DNA from: an uncultured Verrucomicrobiota bacterium | GTDB lineage: Bacteria; Verrucomicrobiota; Kiritimatiellia; CAIVKH01 | DNA length: 64,000 bases | Direction of reading: 5' to 3' | Assembly: GCA_937996795.1 (NCBI GenBank) | Contig: CALKUH010000068.1 | Span: 1 to 64,000, forward strand | The notes under the pieces: generated by a model | What the model saw: only the letters and a program-made list of their open reading frames with translations | Databases searched by the model: none | What the model was told of the DNA's origin: nothing | Program-made: the position numbers and the translations under genes | In this document: piece by piece, positions 25,163 through 33,503 of the stretch | Numbering within the stretch: position 1 is the first letter of the stretch | Layout: each line of letters begins with the position of its first letter

Positions 25163-25558
25163 ATGAAGTGGGTGGAACACACGGTGGCCGGATTGCTTGG
25201 CCTGGTCTTCCTGTTCGCGGGGCTCAGCGTCTTGTTGAAGTTGGTACCGATGCCGCCGCCCCCGCCGGCTGACACGCCGGCGGGCATGTTCATGGGCGCA
25301 TTCGGACCGACCGGCTACATGACATTCGTGAAAGTGTTAGAGGTCCTGGGCGGCGCCCTGGTGCTTGTGCCTCGCACCCGGGCGCTCGGGTTGATGTTGC
25401 TCGTGCCGATCCTCGTGAACATTGTGGCGTTCCACGTGTTCGTCATGGACGGGGCCGGGCTGTTCAACCCGATGATCGTGGTCGCCGTTGCTGCGGCGGC
25501 TTTCCTGCTGTGGGTGCGCCGCCGCGGCCTTGCCGCCCTGCTGGCGGATCGCGGATGA
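25163..25558 (+). CDS. DoxX-like small membrane protein
   Basis: 131 residues with four predicted membrane helices (about 8-30, 55-75, 78-97, 102-120). GGGAGG lies before the ATG at 25163. The pattern (a first helix with GLVFLFAGLSVLLKL, then FVKVLEVLGGALVLVPRTRALGLMLLVPI) is that of DoxX/DUF417-like proteins, often found beside pirin and quinone-handling genes. The biochemical role of this family is unclear. Confidence 0.75.
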   Translation: MKWVEHTVAGLLGLVFLFAGLSVLLKLVPMPPPPPADTPAGMFMGAFGPTGYMTFVKVLEVLGGALVLVPRTRALGLMLLVPILVNIVAFHVFVMDGAGLFNPMIVVAVAAAAFLLWVRRRGLAALLADRG

Positions 25559-25565
25559 CCCCGCC

Positions 25566-26206
25566 GTGAGGACGCTGCTGGTCCATTACCTTCCACGCGA
25601 CGCGCGCTCGCGCACGAGGCGCCTGTTGGACGCGTTCCGGGCGGAGGGACCGGTTGGCCCGTTGGACGCGCTGGAGGAGGCGGATCTCGCCGCCGCGCCG
25701 CCGCCCCTGCTGGACCGCCGGAGCCTGCCCGCCTACGTGAGGCGGAATTACCTCGGCGAAACGCTGGCCGCCGAGGAGGCCGGGGCGCTGGCCGCGGCAG
25801 ACCGCCTCGTGGAGCAGCTCATACGCGCCGACCTCGTGGTCCTCGCCTTCCCGCTCTACAATTTTTCCGTGCCGGCCCCGGTGAAGGCGTGGATGGACGC
25901 CGTGATGCAGAAGGGGCGCACGTGGGCCGCGCGCGATGGCCGCTACGCGGGCCTGTTGCACGGGCGCAAGGCCTTGTCCTGATGACCGCGGGACGGGTCT
26001 ATGAGGGGGCGCAGGCGGAGTGGGACCACGGCGGCCCTCTTGCGCGCCACGCCTTCGCCTTCATGGGTTTTTCGGACATCCGGCTGGTGCGGGCCGACGG
26101 CATGAACCTGGCGCCGGATCAGGCCGGCGCGCGATTGGATCTCGCGGTGGCGCAGGTGCGCCGGATCGCGGCGGAGTGGTATGAAACGGAACCGGTAACC
26201 CCCTGA
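25566..26206 (+). pseudogene. FMN-dependent azoreductase-like flavodoxin-fold reductase, split by a frameshift
   Basis: The first frame (GTG 25566 to TGA 25980-25982) carries the flavodoxin-fold N-terminal two thirds: LVVLAFPLYNFSVPAPVKAWMDAV (FMN site) and a YAGLLHGRKAL segment. The remainder, LVLMTAGRVYEGAQAEWD to the end at 26206, is in another frame. One missing base near 25970-25978 would restore a single protein of about 213 residues, the normal AzoR/NQO length. Alternatively ATG 25982, overlapping the stop as TGATG, could restart translation. Assembly error, real decay or a two-chain enzyme cannot be told apart here. Confidence 0.65.
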
Positions 26207-26223
26207 AGGAAAAGGAGTGCGCC

Positions 26224-26901
26224 ATGAACAAGTACCAGAAGCTCTACACGCCGGAGGACACCGCCGTGGTGTTCATCGACCATCAGCCACAGATGACCTT
26301 CGGCGTGGCGAACATCGACCGGGCCGCCCTGATCAACAATGTCACGTTGCTGGCCAAGGTCGCCAGGGAGTTTAACGTGCCCGCCGTGCTGACGGCGGTC
26401 GAGACGGAAAGCTTTTCCGGCTACCTCTGGCCGCAGTTGCTCGACGTCTTCCCCGGCCAGCCGGTCATCGAGCGCAGCAGCATGAATTCGTGGGATGATG
26501 CCGGCTTCCGCAAGGCGATCGAGGCGACGGGCCGGAAGAACATCCTCATGACCGGCCTCTGGACCGAGGTGTGCGTGACGTGGCCGACCATCGAGCTGCT
26601 GGGCGCCGGCTACAATGTTTACGTTGTTGAGGATTGCTGCGGCGCGACGTCATCCGCGGCGCACGATGCGGCGCTCTCCCGGATGGTGCAGGCGGGAGCG
26701 ATCCGCCTGACGACGATCGCGGCGCTGCTCGAGTTCCAGCGCGATTGGAAGAACCGCACGCATTACGACGCGCTCATGGGCATTCTCAAGCAGCACGCGG
26801 GCGCGTATGGAGTGGGTGTGGAATACGCCTACACCATGGTGCACAAGGCCCCGCAATCGGCACGCAGCCCGCATGTGGTCCGCGGCGCATCCCATCACTG
26901 A
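26224..26901 (+). CDS. ycaC: Isochorismatase-family hydrolase (YcaC-like)
   Basis: 225 residues. The cysteine hydrolase fold shows the catalytic Asp in VVFIDHQPQMTFGV (about residue 20) and the nucleophile Cys in LMTGLWTEVCVTWPTIEL (about residue 118). The latter follows a cis-peptide-like Trp-Thr-Glu-Val pattern typical of YcaC. The physiological substrate of YcaC proteins is unknown. AAGGAG precedes the ATG. It lies in the LysR-linked cluster next to the azoreductase remnant. Confidence 0.88.
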   Translation: MNKYQKLYTPEDTAVVFIDHQPQMTFGVANIDRAALINNVTLLAKVAREFNVPAVLTAVETESFSGYLWPQLLDVFPGQPVIERSSMNSWDDAGFRKAIEATGRKNILMTGLWTEVCVTWPTIELLGAGYNVYVVEDCCGATSSAAHDAALSRMVQAGAIRLTTIAALLEFQRDWKNRTHYDALMGILKQHAGAYGVGVEYAYTMVHKAPQSARSPHVVRGASHH

Positions 26902-26908
26902 GTCGCGG

Positions 26909-27454
26909 ATGTCTTCGTCCCCCGTCACTGTGGCGGTCACGCGCACCGTCAAGCCCGGCTGCGAGGCTGCATTCGAGCGGGCGCTGCACGACTTCGTACA
27001 GCGTTCGCTCGCGGAGCCGGGCCAGTTGGGCGTGCAGATTCTTCGCCCGCCGCCGGGCACCGGCTCCCGCGAATACGGCATCCTGCGCCGCTTCGACAGC
27101 GCCGACGCGCGCGATGCGTTTTATCGCTCTCCACTCTTCGCCGACTGGGAGGCGGAAGTGGCCCGCTACAGCGAGGGGCCGCCGCGCCTTGAGAACGTGT
27201 GCGGATTGGAGGCTTGGTTCACCGCGCCGGGCCGACCGGTCGTTCCTCCGCCTCGCTGGAAAATGGCCTGCGTCACAGCGCTCGCGGTGTATCCACTGAC
27301 CCAGTTGCTGCCCCGCGTGCTGCATCCGTTGGTGGATGGCTGGCCCCGCTGGGCTGCCGGCCTGCTGACCACGGCCTTCATGGTAGGCCTGCTGACGTGG
27401 ATCGTGATGCCGTTCCTGGCGCGTCTGTTCCATCCCTGGCTGCATCGCCGATGA
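26909..27454 (+). CDS. Antibiotic-biosynthesis-monooxygenase-like (ABM) protein with two C-terminal membrane helices
   Basis: 181 residues. The N-terminal dimeric ferredoxin-like ABM domain (about 5-100; VAVTRTVKPGCEAAFERALHDF and REYGILRRFDSADARDAFY) is followed by two hydrophobic segments (about 118-137 and 147-170). This ABM-plus-membrane arrangement is known in proteobacterial homologues of unknown function. The start at 26909 follows the ycaC stop by 7 bases, so it is co-transcribed. Confidence 0.75.
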   Translation: MSSSPVTVAVTRTVKPGCEAAFERALHDFVQRSLAEPGQLGVQILRPPPGTGSREYGILRRFDSADARDAFYRSPLFADWEAEVARYSEGPPRLENVCGLEAWFTAPGRPVVPPPRWKMACVTALAVYPLTQLLPRVLHPLVDGWPRWAAGLLTTAFMVGLLTWIVMPFLARLFHPWLHRR

Positions 27455-27464
27455 GGAGGGCCCG

Positions 27465-29261
27465 ATGAAACCTGTCGACCTGGTGCTCTACAACGGGCGG
27501 ATTTCGACGATGGATCCCGCCCATCCCGAGGCCCGGAACCTCGCGGTGTCGGAGGGGCGCATCGTGGCGGTGGACGAGCCGGAGGATGTCGTCGTCGGCC
27601 CGGATACGCGCCAGATCGATCTGTGCGGCCGGCGGGTCATTCCCGGACTGAACGACTCGCACCTTCACGTGATCCGAGCCGGGTTGTACTACAACCTCGA
27701 ACTCCGATGGGACGGCGTGCCCTCCCTGGCGGATGCCTTGCGCTGGTTGAAGGAACAGGCGGACCGGACTCCGCCGCCGCACTGGGTGCGCGTCATCGGC
27801 GGCTGGACCGAGTGGCAGTTCGCCGAAAAACGCATGCCGACTTTGGAGGAGATCAACCGCGCCGCGCCGGATACGCCGGTCCTGGTCCTGCACCTGTACG
27901 ACTGCGCGCTGCTGAACCGCGCGGCCCTGCGGGCGCTCGGGATGGATGCCAACACGCCGAACCCGCCGGGCGGCCTGATTGCGCGGGACGCCTCGGGCGA
28001 GCCGACGGGCCTGCTTATCGCCGAGCCCAATGCCTTCATCCTGTATTCCACCATCGGGCGCGCGCCGAAGCTTTCATTCGACGACCAGTTGAATTCCTCG
28101 CGCCACTTCATGCGGGAACTCAACCGCTTTGGCGTGACAAGCGTCAGTGATGCCGGCGGCGGATGGCAGAATTTCCCGGAGGATTACGGCGTCATCCAAC
28201 AACTGGGCCGCAACCGCGAACTCACCGTCCGCATCGCCTACAGCCTGTTCGCCCAAAAGGCGGGCCAGGAATTGGCGGACTACACCCGCTGGATCGGTAT
28301 GACGCGGCCCGGTGAGGGCGACGACCTGTTGCGCGTGAACGGGGCGGGCGAGAACCTGGTGTGGAGCGCGGCGGATTTCGAAAATTTCCTGCAGCCGCGA
28401 CCCGACCTCAAGCCGGTGATGGAGGCGGAGTTGGAGGCGGTCATCCGCGCGCTCGTGTCCAATCGGTGGCCGTTCCGCATCCACGCCACCTACGACGAGT
28501 CGATCCAGCGTTTCCTCTCCGTGTTCGAGCGGGTCCATCGCGAGGTTCCGTTCGATGGCCTCCGCTGGTTCTTCGATCATGCGGAGACGATCTCGCCCTC
28601 GTCGATTGACCGCGTGGCCGCTTTGGGCGGCGGCGTCGCCATCCAGCACCGCATGGCCTTCCAAGGTGAGTATTTCATCCGCCGCTATGGCCGGGCCGCC
28701 GCCGAGGCGCGGCCGCCCGTGCGCGCGATGCTCGCCGCGGGGGTGCCGCTGGGGGCGGGGACGGACGGCACGCGCGTAGCGAGTTATCATCCGTGGACCT
28801 GTCTGTATTGGCTGGTCAGCGGGCGATCCGTCGGGGGGACCGAACTCACCTCCGCGTCCGCTCGGCTTGATCGTGAAACGGCGTTGCGCCTCTACACCAG
28901 CGGCAGCGCGTGGTTCAGCGGCGAAGAGAAGGGCAAAGGCATGCTCGCACCCGGCTTTCACGCTGACCTGGCGGTGCTGAGCGATGATTATTTCTCGGTT
29001 CCGGAGGAGGACATCCGTCGCATCGAATCCGTGCTGACGATCCTCGGCGGACGCGTGGTATTTGGCGCGGCGGAGTTCGGCGCGCTGGCGCCCCCCTTGC
29101 CTCCGGTCAGCCCCGACTGGTCGCCGGTGGGACGGTGGGGTGGCCACGCGCAAGTGGGTGCGCACGCCGCGTGCGGCGACCCGTCGCACGATCATCACGC
29201 GCCGATCCTCGGCGCCGACGGGCGCTTATGGCGCGCCGGATGCAATTGCGCCGTGTTTTGA
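27465..29261 (+). CDS. Amidohydrolase family protein (YtcJ-like)
   Basis: 598 residues. The metal-dependent hydrolase fold shows DSHLHV (HXH metal ligands, about residue 66), RWFFDHAET (later His) and GAGTDGTRV (catalytic Asp, about residue 440). This is the arrangement of YtcJ/N-substituted formamide deformylase-like enzymes. The C-terminal tail (about 560-598) is rich in His and Cys (AACGDPSHDHHAP, AGCNCAVF) and may bind an extra metal. GAGGAGGG precedes the ATG. It ends the LysR-linked cluster. The substrate is not predictable. Confidence 0.85.
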   Translation: MKPVDLVLYNGRISTMDPAHPEARNLAVSEGRIVAVDEPEDVVVGPDTRQIDLCGRRVIPGLNDSHLHVIRAGLYYNLELRWDGVPSLADALRWLKEQADRTPPPHWVRVIGGWTEWQFAEKRMPTLEEINRAAPDTPVLVLHLYDCALLNRAALRALGMDANTPNPPGGLIARDASGEPTGLLIAEPNAFILYSTIGRAPKLSFDDQLNSSRHFMRELNRFGVTSVSDAGGGWQNFPEDYGVIQQLGRNRELTVRIAYSLFAQKAGQELADYTRWIGMTRPGEGDDLLRVNGAGENLVWSAADFENFLQPRPDLKPVMEAELEAVIRALVSNRWPFRIHATYDESIQRFLSVFERVHREVPFDGLRWFFDHAETISPSSIDRVAALGGGVAIQHRMAFQGEYFIRRYGRAAAEARPPVRAMLAAGVPLGAGTDGTRVASYHPWTCLYWLVSGRSVGGTELTSASARLDRETALRLYTSGSAWFSGEEKGKGMLAPGFHADLAVLSDDYFSVPEEDIRRIESVLTILGGRVVFGAAEFGALAPPLPPVSPDWSPVGRWGGHAQVGAHAACGDPSHDHHAPILGADGRLWRAGCNCAVF

Positions 29262-29263
29262 GA

Positions 29264-29509
29264 TCAGGCCATCCCGACCTTCTTTTTGAACGCGGCAATT
29301 TCGGCGGCTACGGCATCGGTGACGCCGAGTTGCGCCGCGCGCTCAAAGATGGCGGCGAGCGCGGCTTTTTCCTGCTCATCCACGACGCGGTCCTCCAGCG
29401 CGAGGCGTTCGATGAAGGCCAGTTCATCGGCATTCAGCGAATCGTTGTCGGCGAAGATTTTGAGGAAGGAATAGCCACGGATCGCGTCGGCGTTGGAGTG
29501 ATCTTTCAT
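29264..29509 (-). CDS. Small acidic helical protein of unknown function
   Basis: 81 residues, alpha-helical by composition, with the acidic stretch ADNDSLNADELAFIERLALEDRVVDEQEKAALAAIF. The pattern loosely recalls TerB-like or tellurite-resistance helical bundles but is too short to assign. It is convergent with the YtcJ gene (2-base gap). No partner on the same strand is visible. Confidence 0.65.
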   Translation of the reverse strand: MKDHSNADAIRGYSFLKIFADNDSLNADELAFIERLALEDRVVDEQEKAALAAIFERAAQLGVTDAVAAEIAAFKKKVGMA

Positions 29510-29576
29510 GCGCCCCTTTTAGGCTCCGCCCGTTAGGGAATGATGAGGGGCGAGGGCCTTGACGTCCGTTGGTGTA

Positions 29577-29590
29577 ATAACTATTGTTAT
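29577..29590. promoter_or_regulatory. Operator-like palindrome before the toxin-antitoxin pair
   Basis: ATAAC-TATT-GTTAT, a perfect 5-bp inverted repeat ending 3 bases before the antitoxin ATG and set in an AT-rich promoter stretch. AbrB/MazE-type antitoxins usually repress their own operon at such sites, so this is the likely autoregulation operator. Confidence 0.55.
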
Positions 29591-29593
29591 AAC

Positions 29594-29824
29594 ATGACGA
29601 TGAAAACCAAGGTTCGGAAAATCGGCAACTCGTACGGAATCCTCCTCCCCAAGGAGGCCCTGCAGGTGATGAAGGTCAAGGAAGGCGATGTGGTCTACCT
29701 GACCGAAGCGCCGGAGCAATCGGTGCGCGTCACGCCTGATCGGGACGGTTTTTCGCGCAAGCAGGAAATGGCGCAGGACCTCATGCGCAGATACCGGAAC
29801 GCGCTTCGTGAGCTGGCCAAATGA
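29594..29824 (+). CDS. AbrB/SpoVT-type antitoxin
   Basis: 76 residues. The N-terminal swapped-hairpin DNA-binding domain reads MTMKTKVRKIGNSYGILLPKEAL, with VKEGDVVYL after it. The C-terminal tail (about 48-76) would bind the toxin. In the family it both neutralises the toxin and represses the operon. Its stop overlaps the doc ATG (ATGA at 29821-29824), giving coupled translation. Confidence 0.88.
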   Translation: MTMKTKVRKIGNSYGILLPKEALQVMKVKEGDVVYLTEAPEQSVRVTPDRDGFSRKQEMAQDLMRRYRNALRELAK

Positions 29825-30222
29825 AAGAGCCGGAGTGGGTTGATCTCGAGGATGTCCTTGCGTTTCACGAGGATATGCTCTCGCGATTCGGGGGCTTGCC
29901 GGGCGTTCGCGACCAAGGCCTTCTTGAATCCGCGCTCAATCGCGCGAAACAACTCCACATCTATGGGAATCCGGACCTGTTCGACATGGCCGCCGCGTAT
30001 GCGATCGGGATTGTGAAGAATCATCCGTTTAATGATGGAAACAAGCGGGCCGGATTCATGGCGGCTGCATTGTTTCTTGAGATCAACGGAGAGTCCTTCG
30101 AGGCGGCCGAGGTGGATGTCGTGCTAAAAACCCTCGCGCTCGCGGCTGGAGAATGTTCCGAGGTTGGGTATGCTGAATGGTTGCGGGGGGCGTGTCCCCG
30201 CCGCAGGAGGAAACGCACATGA
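29821..30222 (+). CDS. doc: Doc-family toxin (Fic fold)
   Basis: 133 residues with the Fic/Doc motif HPFNDGNKRAGF (about residues 67-78), matching HPF-D-GN-KR of Doc. Doc toxins inactivate EF-Tu by phosphorylation; Lys in place of the Gly of AMPylating Fic proteins (GNKR) points to the Doc type. The N-terminal LEDVLAFHEDML and GLLESAL segments are also typical. Paired with the upstream AbrB-type antitoxin instead of Phd, a common alternative. The Arg/Lys tail (PRRRRKRT) is extra. It overlaps the next gene by four bases. Confidence 0.9.
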   Translation: MKEPEWVDLEDVLAFHEDMLSRFGGLPGVRDQGLLESALNRAKQLHIYGNPDLFDMAAAYAIGIVKNHPFNDGNKRAGFMAAALFLEINGESFEAAEVDVVLKTLALAAGECSEVGYAEWLRGACPRRRRKRT

Positions 30223-30701
30223 TCGCACGGGTTGGCGGGATGGCGGTGTCGGGCGCGTTGGCGATGCTTCTCGCGGGGTGCGTGGCGCCGCAACTGGAAC
30301 TCGATGCGGCGCGCCAGCACCAGCAGTTGCCCCAGCGCATGGCCGCGGTCGCGGGCACGCCGCTCGACACGTATTGGAAGCTGGTGGAAATGGACGGCGC
30401 GCCGGCGCCGACGGGGTCGGGCGGCAAGGAGTTGCACCTGCTGCTACAGGTCGACAAACCCATCGCGCGCGGGTTCAGCGGCTGCAACCGGTTCACGGGC
30501 GACTACACGCTGGACGGTGACCGTCTCTCGTTTGGCCCGCTGGCCAGCACGCGCATGGCGTGTGCCGAGGGCATGGACGCCGAGACGCGCTTCCTCACGC
30601 TGCTCGGGGAGGTGGCCGGATGGACGCGGGAGGGGGATGTGCTGTCGCTGACCGGCGCCGGGGGACAGGTGCTGGCGCGTTTTGAAGCCCGGCACTTGTA
30701 G
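30219..30701 (+). CDS. META/HslJ-domain lipoprotein
   Basis: 160 residues. The start at 30219 has CAGGAGGAAA upstream. The lipoprotein signal ends LAMLLAGC (lipobox). The META domain (about 48-158) has WKLVEMDG and the hallmark GFSGCNRFTGDYTLDGDRLSFGPLASTRMAC. HslJ-type proteins are envelope lipoproteins linked to heat or novobiocin tolerance in E. coli. Its ATG overlaps the doc stop, so it may be read with the toxin-antitoxin pair. Confidence 0.85.
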   Translation: MIARVGGMAVSGALAMLLAGCVAPQLELDAARQHQQLPQRMAAVAGTPLDTYWKLVEMDGAPAPTGSGGKELHLLLQVDKPIARGFSGCNRFTGDYTLDGDRLSFGPLASTRMACAEGMDAETRFLTLLGEVAGWTREGDVLSLTGAGGQVLARFEARHL

Positions 30702-30713
30702 CCCGCGGTTTTG

Positions 30714-30756
30714 CAACGTCTGTAATTCCTTTTTTTTCGTGTTCCAACGTCTGTAA
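30714..30756 (+). repeat. Paired motif CAACGTCTGTAA upstream of valS
   Basis: Exact copies at 30714-30725 and 30745-30756, 31 bases apart. They are the reverse complement of the pair found before the thr/ile operon at 15977-16020. The second copy overlaps the candidate valS promoter. Confidence 0.55.
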
Positions 30757-30770
30757 AAATCCGCTTCTAT
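30742..30770 (+). promoter_or_regulatory. Candidate valS promoter
   Basis: TTCCAA (30742-30747), 17-base spacer, TTCTAT (30765-30770). The transcript would start only a few bases before the valS ATG at 30780, and no Shine-Dalgarno is visible, so a nearly leaderless mRNA is possible. Weak consensus match. Confidence 0.35.
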
Positions 30771-30779
30771 TCGCGGGCT

Positions 30780-33440
30780 ATGCCTGATTTGCCCAAGAAC
30801 TACGACCCGAAGGCCATCGAAGCGAAGTGGTACGCGTGGTGGCTCCAGCAAAAGTGCTTCCACCGCGATCACACCCACGGCGGCACGCCGTACGCGATCG
30901 TCATCCCGCCCCCGAATGTGACGGGCATCCTGCACATGGGGCACGCGCTGAACAACTCGATCCAGGATGTGCTGATCCGCTGGCGGCGCATGCAGGGCTA
31001 CAACGCCGTGTGGGTGCCGGGCACGGACCACGCGGGCATCGCGACGCAGAATGTGGTCGAGCGCGAGTTGAAAAAGGAAGGCCTGCGTCGGCAGGACCTC
31101 GGCCGCGAGAAATTCCTCGAGCGCGTGTGGGCGTGGAAGGCGAAATACGGCGATACGATTGAAAACCAGCTCAAGGCGCTTGGCGCGTCGTGCGACTGGG
31201 ACCGCATGCGCTTCACGATGGATGAGGGCCTGAGCAATGCCGTCAAGGAGGTGTTCATCCGCCTCTATGACAAGGGCCTGATTTACCGCGGCACGTACAT
31301 CATTAACTGGTGTCCGCGCTGCCAGACGGCGCTGTCCGACGAGGAGAGCGAGCACCGCGACGTGAAGGGCAAACTCTATCACTTGAAATATGCGGTGAAG
31401 GGATCGCCCGGCGAGTTCGTTGTCGTGGCGACAACGCGGCCCGAGACGTTCCTTGGCGACACCGCGGTGGCGGTGAACCCGAAGGACGAACGCTACACGC
31501 ACCTCATCGGCAAGACGTTGATGCTTCCCGTGCTGAATCGCGAAATTCCCGTGATCGCGGACGATTTCGTCGCGAAGGAATTCGGCACCGGCTGCGTGAA
31601 GGTGACGCCCGCGCACGACCCGAACGACTACCAGATGGGTCTTCGCCACAATCTTCCGCAGATCAACGTGATGACCGACGACGGGCACATGAATGAAAAC
31701 GCGGGGCCCTATCAAGGGCTCGAGCGTTTCGCGTGCCGCAAGAAGATCATGGACGACCTTGAGGCGGCGGGCTTGCTCGCCAAGGTCGAGGAACATCCAC
31801 ACGCCGTGGGGCACTGTTATCGCTGTTCCTCCGTCGTGGAGCCGCGCCTGTCGCCGCAGTGGTTCGTGAAGATGAAACCGCTCGCCGAGCCGGGCATCCA
31901 GGCCGTGCGCGACGGGAAGATTCGTTTCGTGCCGGATCGCTGGAACAAGGTGTATCTCGAGTGGATGGAGAACATCCGCGACTGGTGCATCTCGCGCCAG
32001 ATCTGGTGGGGCCATCAGATCCCGATTTTCTACTGTGACGACTGCGGCCACCAGTGGGCGGATCGCGGCCAGCCGAAGGCGTGCCCGAAATGCGGGTCCG
32101 CGAAGATCCGGCAGGACGAGGATGTGCTCGACACGTGGTTCTCGTCGTGGCTCTGGCCGTTCAGCGTCTTCAACTGGCCGCAGGAGAATCCCGACCTCAA
32201 GTTCTATTACCCGACGAACTCGCTCTCGACCGCGTCGGAGATCATCTTCTTCTGGGTCGCCCGCATGATCATGGCGGGGTACGAGTTCATGGGCGACCTG
32301 CCGTTCACGGAGGTCTACATCCACGGCACGGTGCGCGACAACCAGGGCCGCAAGATGTCGAAGAGCCTCGGCAACTCCATCGACCCGCTCGATATCATCA
32401 ACGAATTCAGCTCCGACGCGTTGCGGTTCAGCCTGCTGATGCTGACGGCGACCGGACAGGATGTCTACGTATCGAAGGACAAGTTCGAGGTGGGCCGCAA
32501 CTTCGGCACCAAGATCTGGAACGTCGCGCGCTTCATGCAGATGCACAAGCTCGAGCAGCCGCTCGACGTGCGCGCGCTGAAGCTGAATCCGGAAAACTGG
32601 TCGACGGACGACTGGCATATCGTCGCGAAGGTGGACGACGCAGCGAAGGCGGCGCAGGAGTGCCTGGAGCGTTTCCGGTTCAATGACTACGCCCATGTGC
32701 TCTATGAGTTCTTGTGGCACGAGTTTTGCGACTGGTACGTGGAGTACGCCAAGGAGGTGCTCTACGGGAAGGACGAGGCGCGCCGCCGCGAGGTGCTGGC
32801 GATCATGCACCACGTGTTTGATCGCGCGCTGCGGCTGTTGCATCCGCTGATGCCGTTCCTGACCGAGGAGTTGTGGCACGGCATGGGCTACGGCCTTGAG
32901 GGCGAGACCATCATGACCGCGCCGTGGCCGACGGCTGAAAACACAACGCTCCGGGGCCTGGCGCAGCCTTACGTTGAGTATGTGGATTTGAAGCACGACC
33001 TGATCCGCAAGGCGCGGCAACTGCGCGCGGATTACGAGGTGCCGCCGGGCGACAAGGTGGATTTCGTGATCAAGCCGGTGAACGCGGAGGCGGCGGCCCA
33101 GTTGCGGGCCGACGTGAACGCGATCAGCCTCCTGGTGAAGGCGGGCACGCTGGCGGTGGACCCCGCCTTCGAACCGTCGAAGGCAATGCCCAGCGCGTTG
33201 AATGCCCTGGGCTCGGTGTACCTGTCGCTCGGCGCCGTGGATGTGGAGGCGGAGCGCGCGAAGCTCGCGGCTCAGTTGGAGTCGGTGACGCAGGAGCTGG
33301 ATCGCATCGACGCGCGCTTGAACAACGCGGGATTCGTCCAGAAGGCGAAGCTGGAGGTTGTGAACCAGGCGCGCGCGCGGCGGGACGAACTGCTTGGCAA
33401 ACGCGAAAAGTTGACGGCGATGTTGTCGGGTCTGGGCTGA
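30780..33440 (+). CDS. valS: Valine--tRNA ligase
   Basis: 886 residues, a class I aminoacyl-tRNA synthetase charging tRNA-Val. The HIGH motif appears in PPNVTGILHMGHALN and the KMSKS motif in GRKMSKSLGNSIDPLDII. The editing domain (about 170-330, VVATTRPETFLGDTAVAV) is intact. Two Cys pairs (YCDDCG and CPKCG, about 420-445) form a zinc-finger insert. The C-terminal coiled-coil arm (about 820-886) is present. Length matches bacterial ValRS (850-950). Confidence 0.98.
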   Translation: MPDLPKNYDPKAIEAKWYAWWLQQKCFHRDHTHGGTPYAIVIPPPNVTGILHMGHALNNSIQDVLIRWRRMQGYNAVWVPGTDHAGIATQNVVERELKKEGLRRQDLGREKFLERVWAWKAKYGDTIENQLKALGASCDWDRMRFTMDEGLSNAVKEVFIRLYDKGLIYRGTYIINWCPRCQTALSDEESEHRDVKGKLYHLKYAVKGSPGEFVVVATTRPETFLGDTAVAVNPKDERYTHLIGKTLMLPVLNREIPVIADDFVAKEFGTGCVKVTPAHDPNDYQMGLRHNLPQINVMTDDGHMNENAGPYQGLERFACRKKIMDDLEAAGLLAKVEEHPHAVGHCYRCSSVVEPRLSPQWFVKMKPLAEPGIQAVRDGKIRFVPDRWNKVYLEWMENIRDWCISRQIWWGHQIPIFYCDDCGHQWADRGQPKACPKCGSAKIRQDEDVLDTWFSSWLWPFSVFNWPQENPDLKFYYPTNSLSTASEIIFFWVARMIMAGYEFMGDLPFTEVYIHGTVRDNQGRKMSKSLGNSIDPLDIINEFSSDALRFSLLMLTATGQDVYVSKDKFEVGRNFGTKIWNVARFMQMHKLEQPLDVRALKLNPENWSTDDWHIVAKVDDAAKAAQECLERFRFNDYAHVLYEFLWHEFCDWYVEYAKEVLYGKDEARRREVLAIMHHVFDRALRLLHPLMPFLTEELWHGMGYGLEGETIMTAPWPTAENTTLRGLAQPYVEYVDLKHDLIRKARQLRADYEVPPGDKVDFVIKPVNAEAAAQLRADVNAISLLVKAGTLAVDPAFEPSKAMPSALNALGSVYLSLGAVDVEAERAKLAAQLESVTQELDRIDARLNNAGFVQKAKLEVVNQARARRDELLGKREKLTAMLSGLG

Positions 33441-33444
33441 AGCG

Positions 33445-33469
33445 CGCGGCTACAGGGCCTGTAGCCGCG
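33445..33469 (+). terminator. Strong hairpin after valS
   Basis: CGCGGCTACAG (33445-33455) pairs exactly with CTGTAGCCGCG (33459-33469) around GGC. It stands directly after the valS stop. There is no T run, so termination is uncertain; it could protect the mRNA end instead. Confidence 0.45.
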
Positions 33470-33503
33470 ACCGCTGGCCGCGGAACCGTATGAGAGAACA
33501 TGT

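Noticed and set aside
30444..33020. An 858-codon minus-strand frame opposite valS
   Set aside because: A mirror frame of a conserved synthetase; composition is His/Arg/Val-rich and without domains.
33445..33469. A riboswitch or tRNA-like element after valS
   Set aside because: It is a single perfect hairpin without further conserved structure; a terminator or mRNA-end hairpin is simpler.
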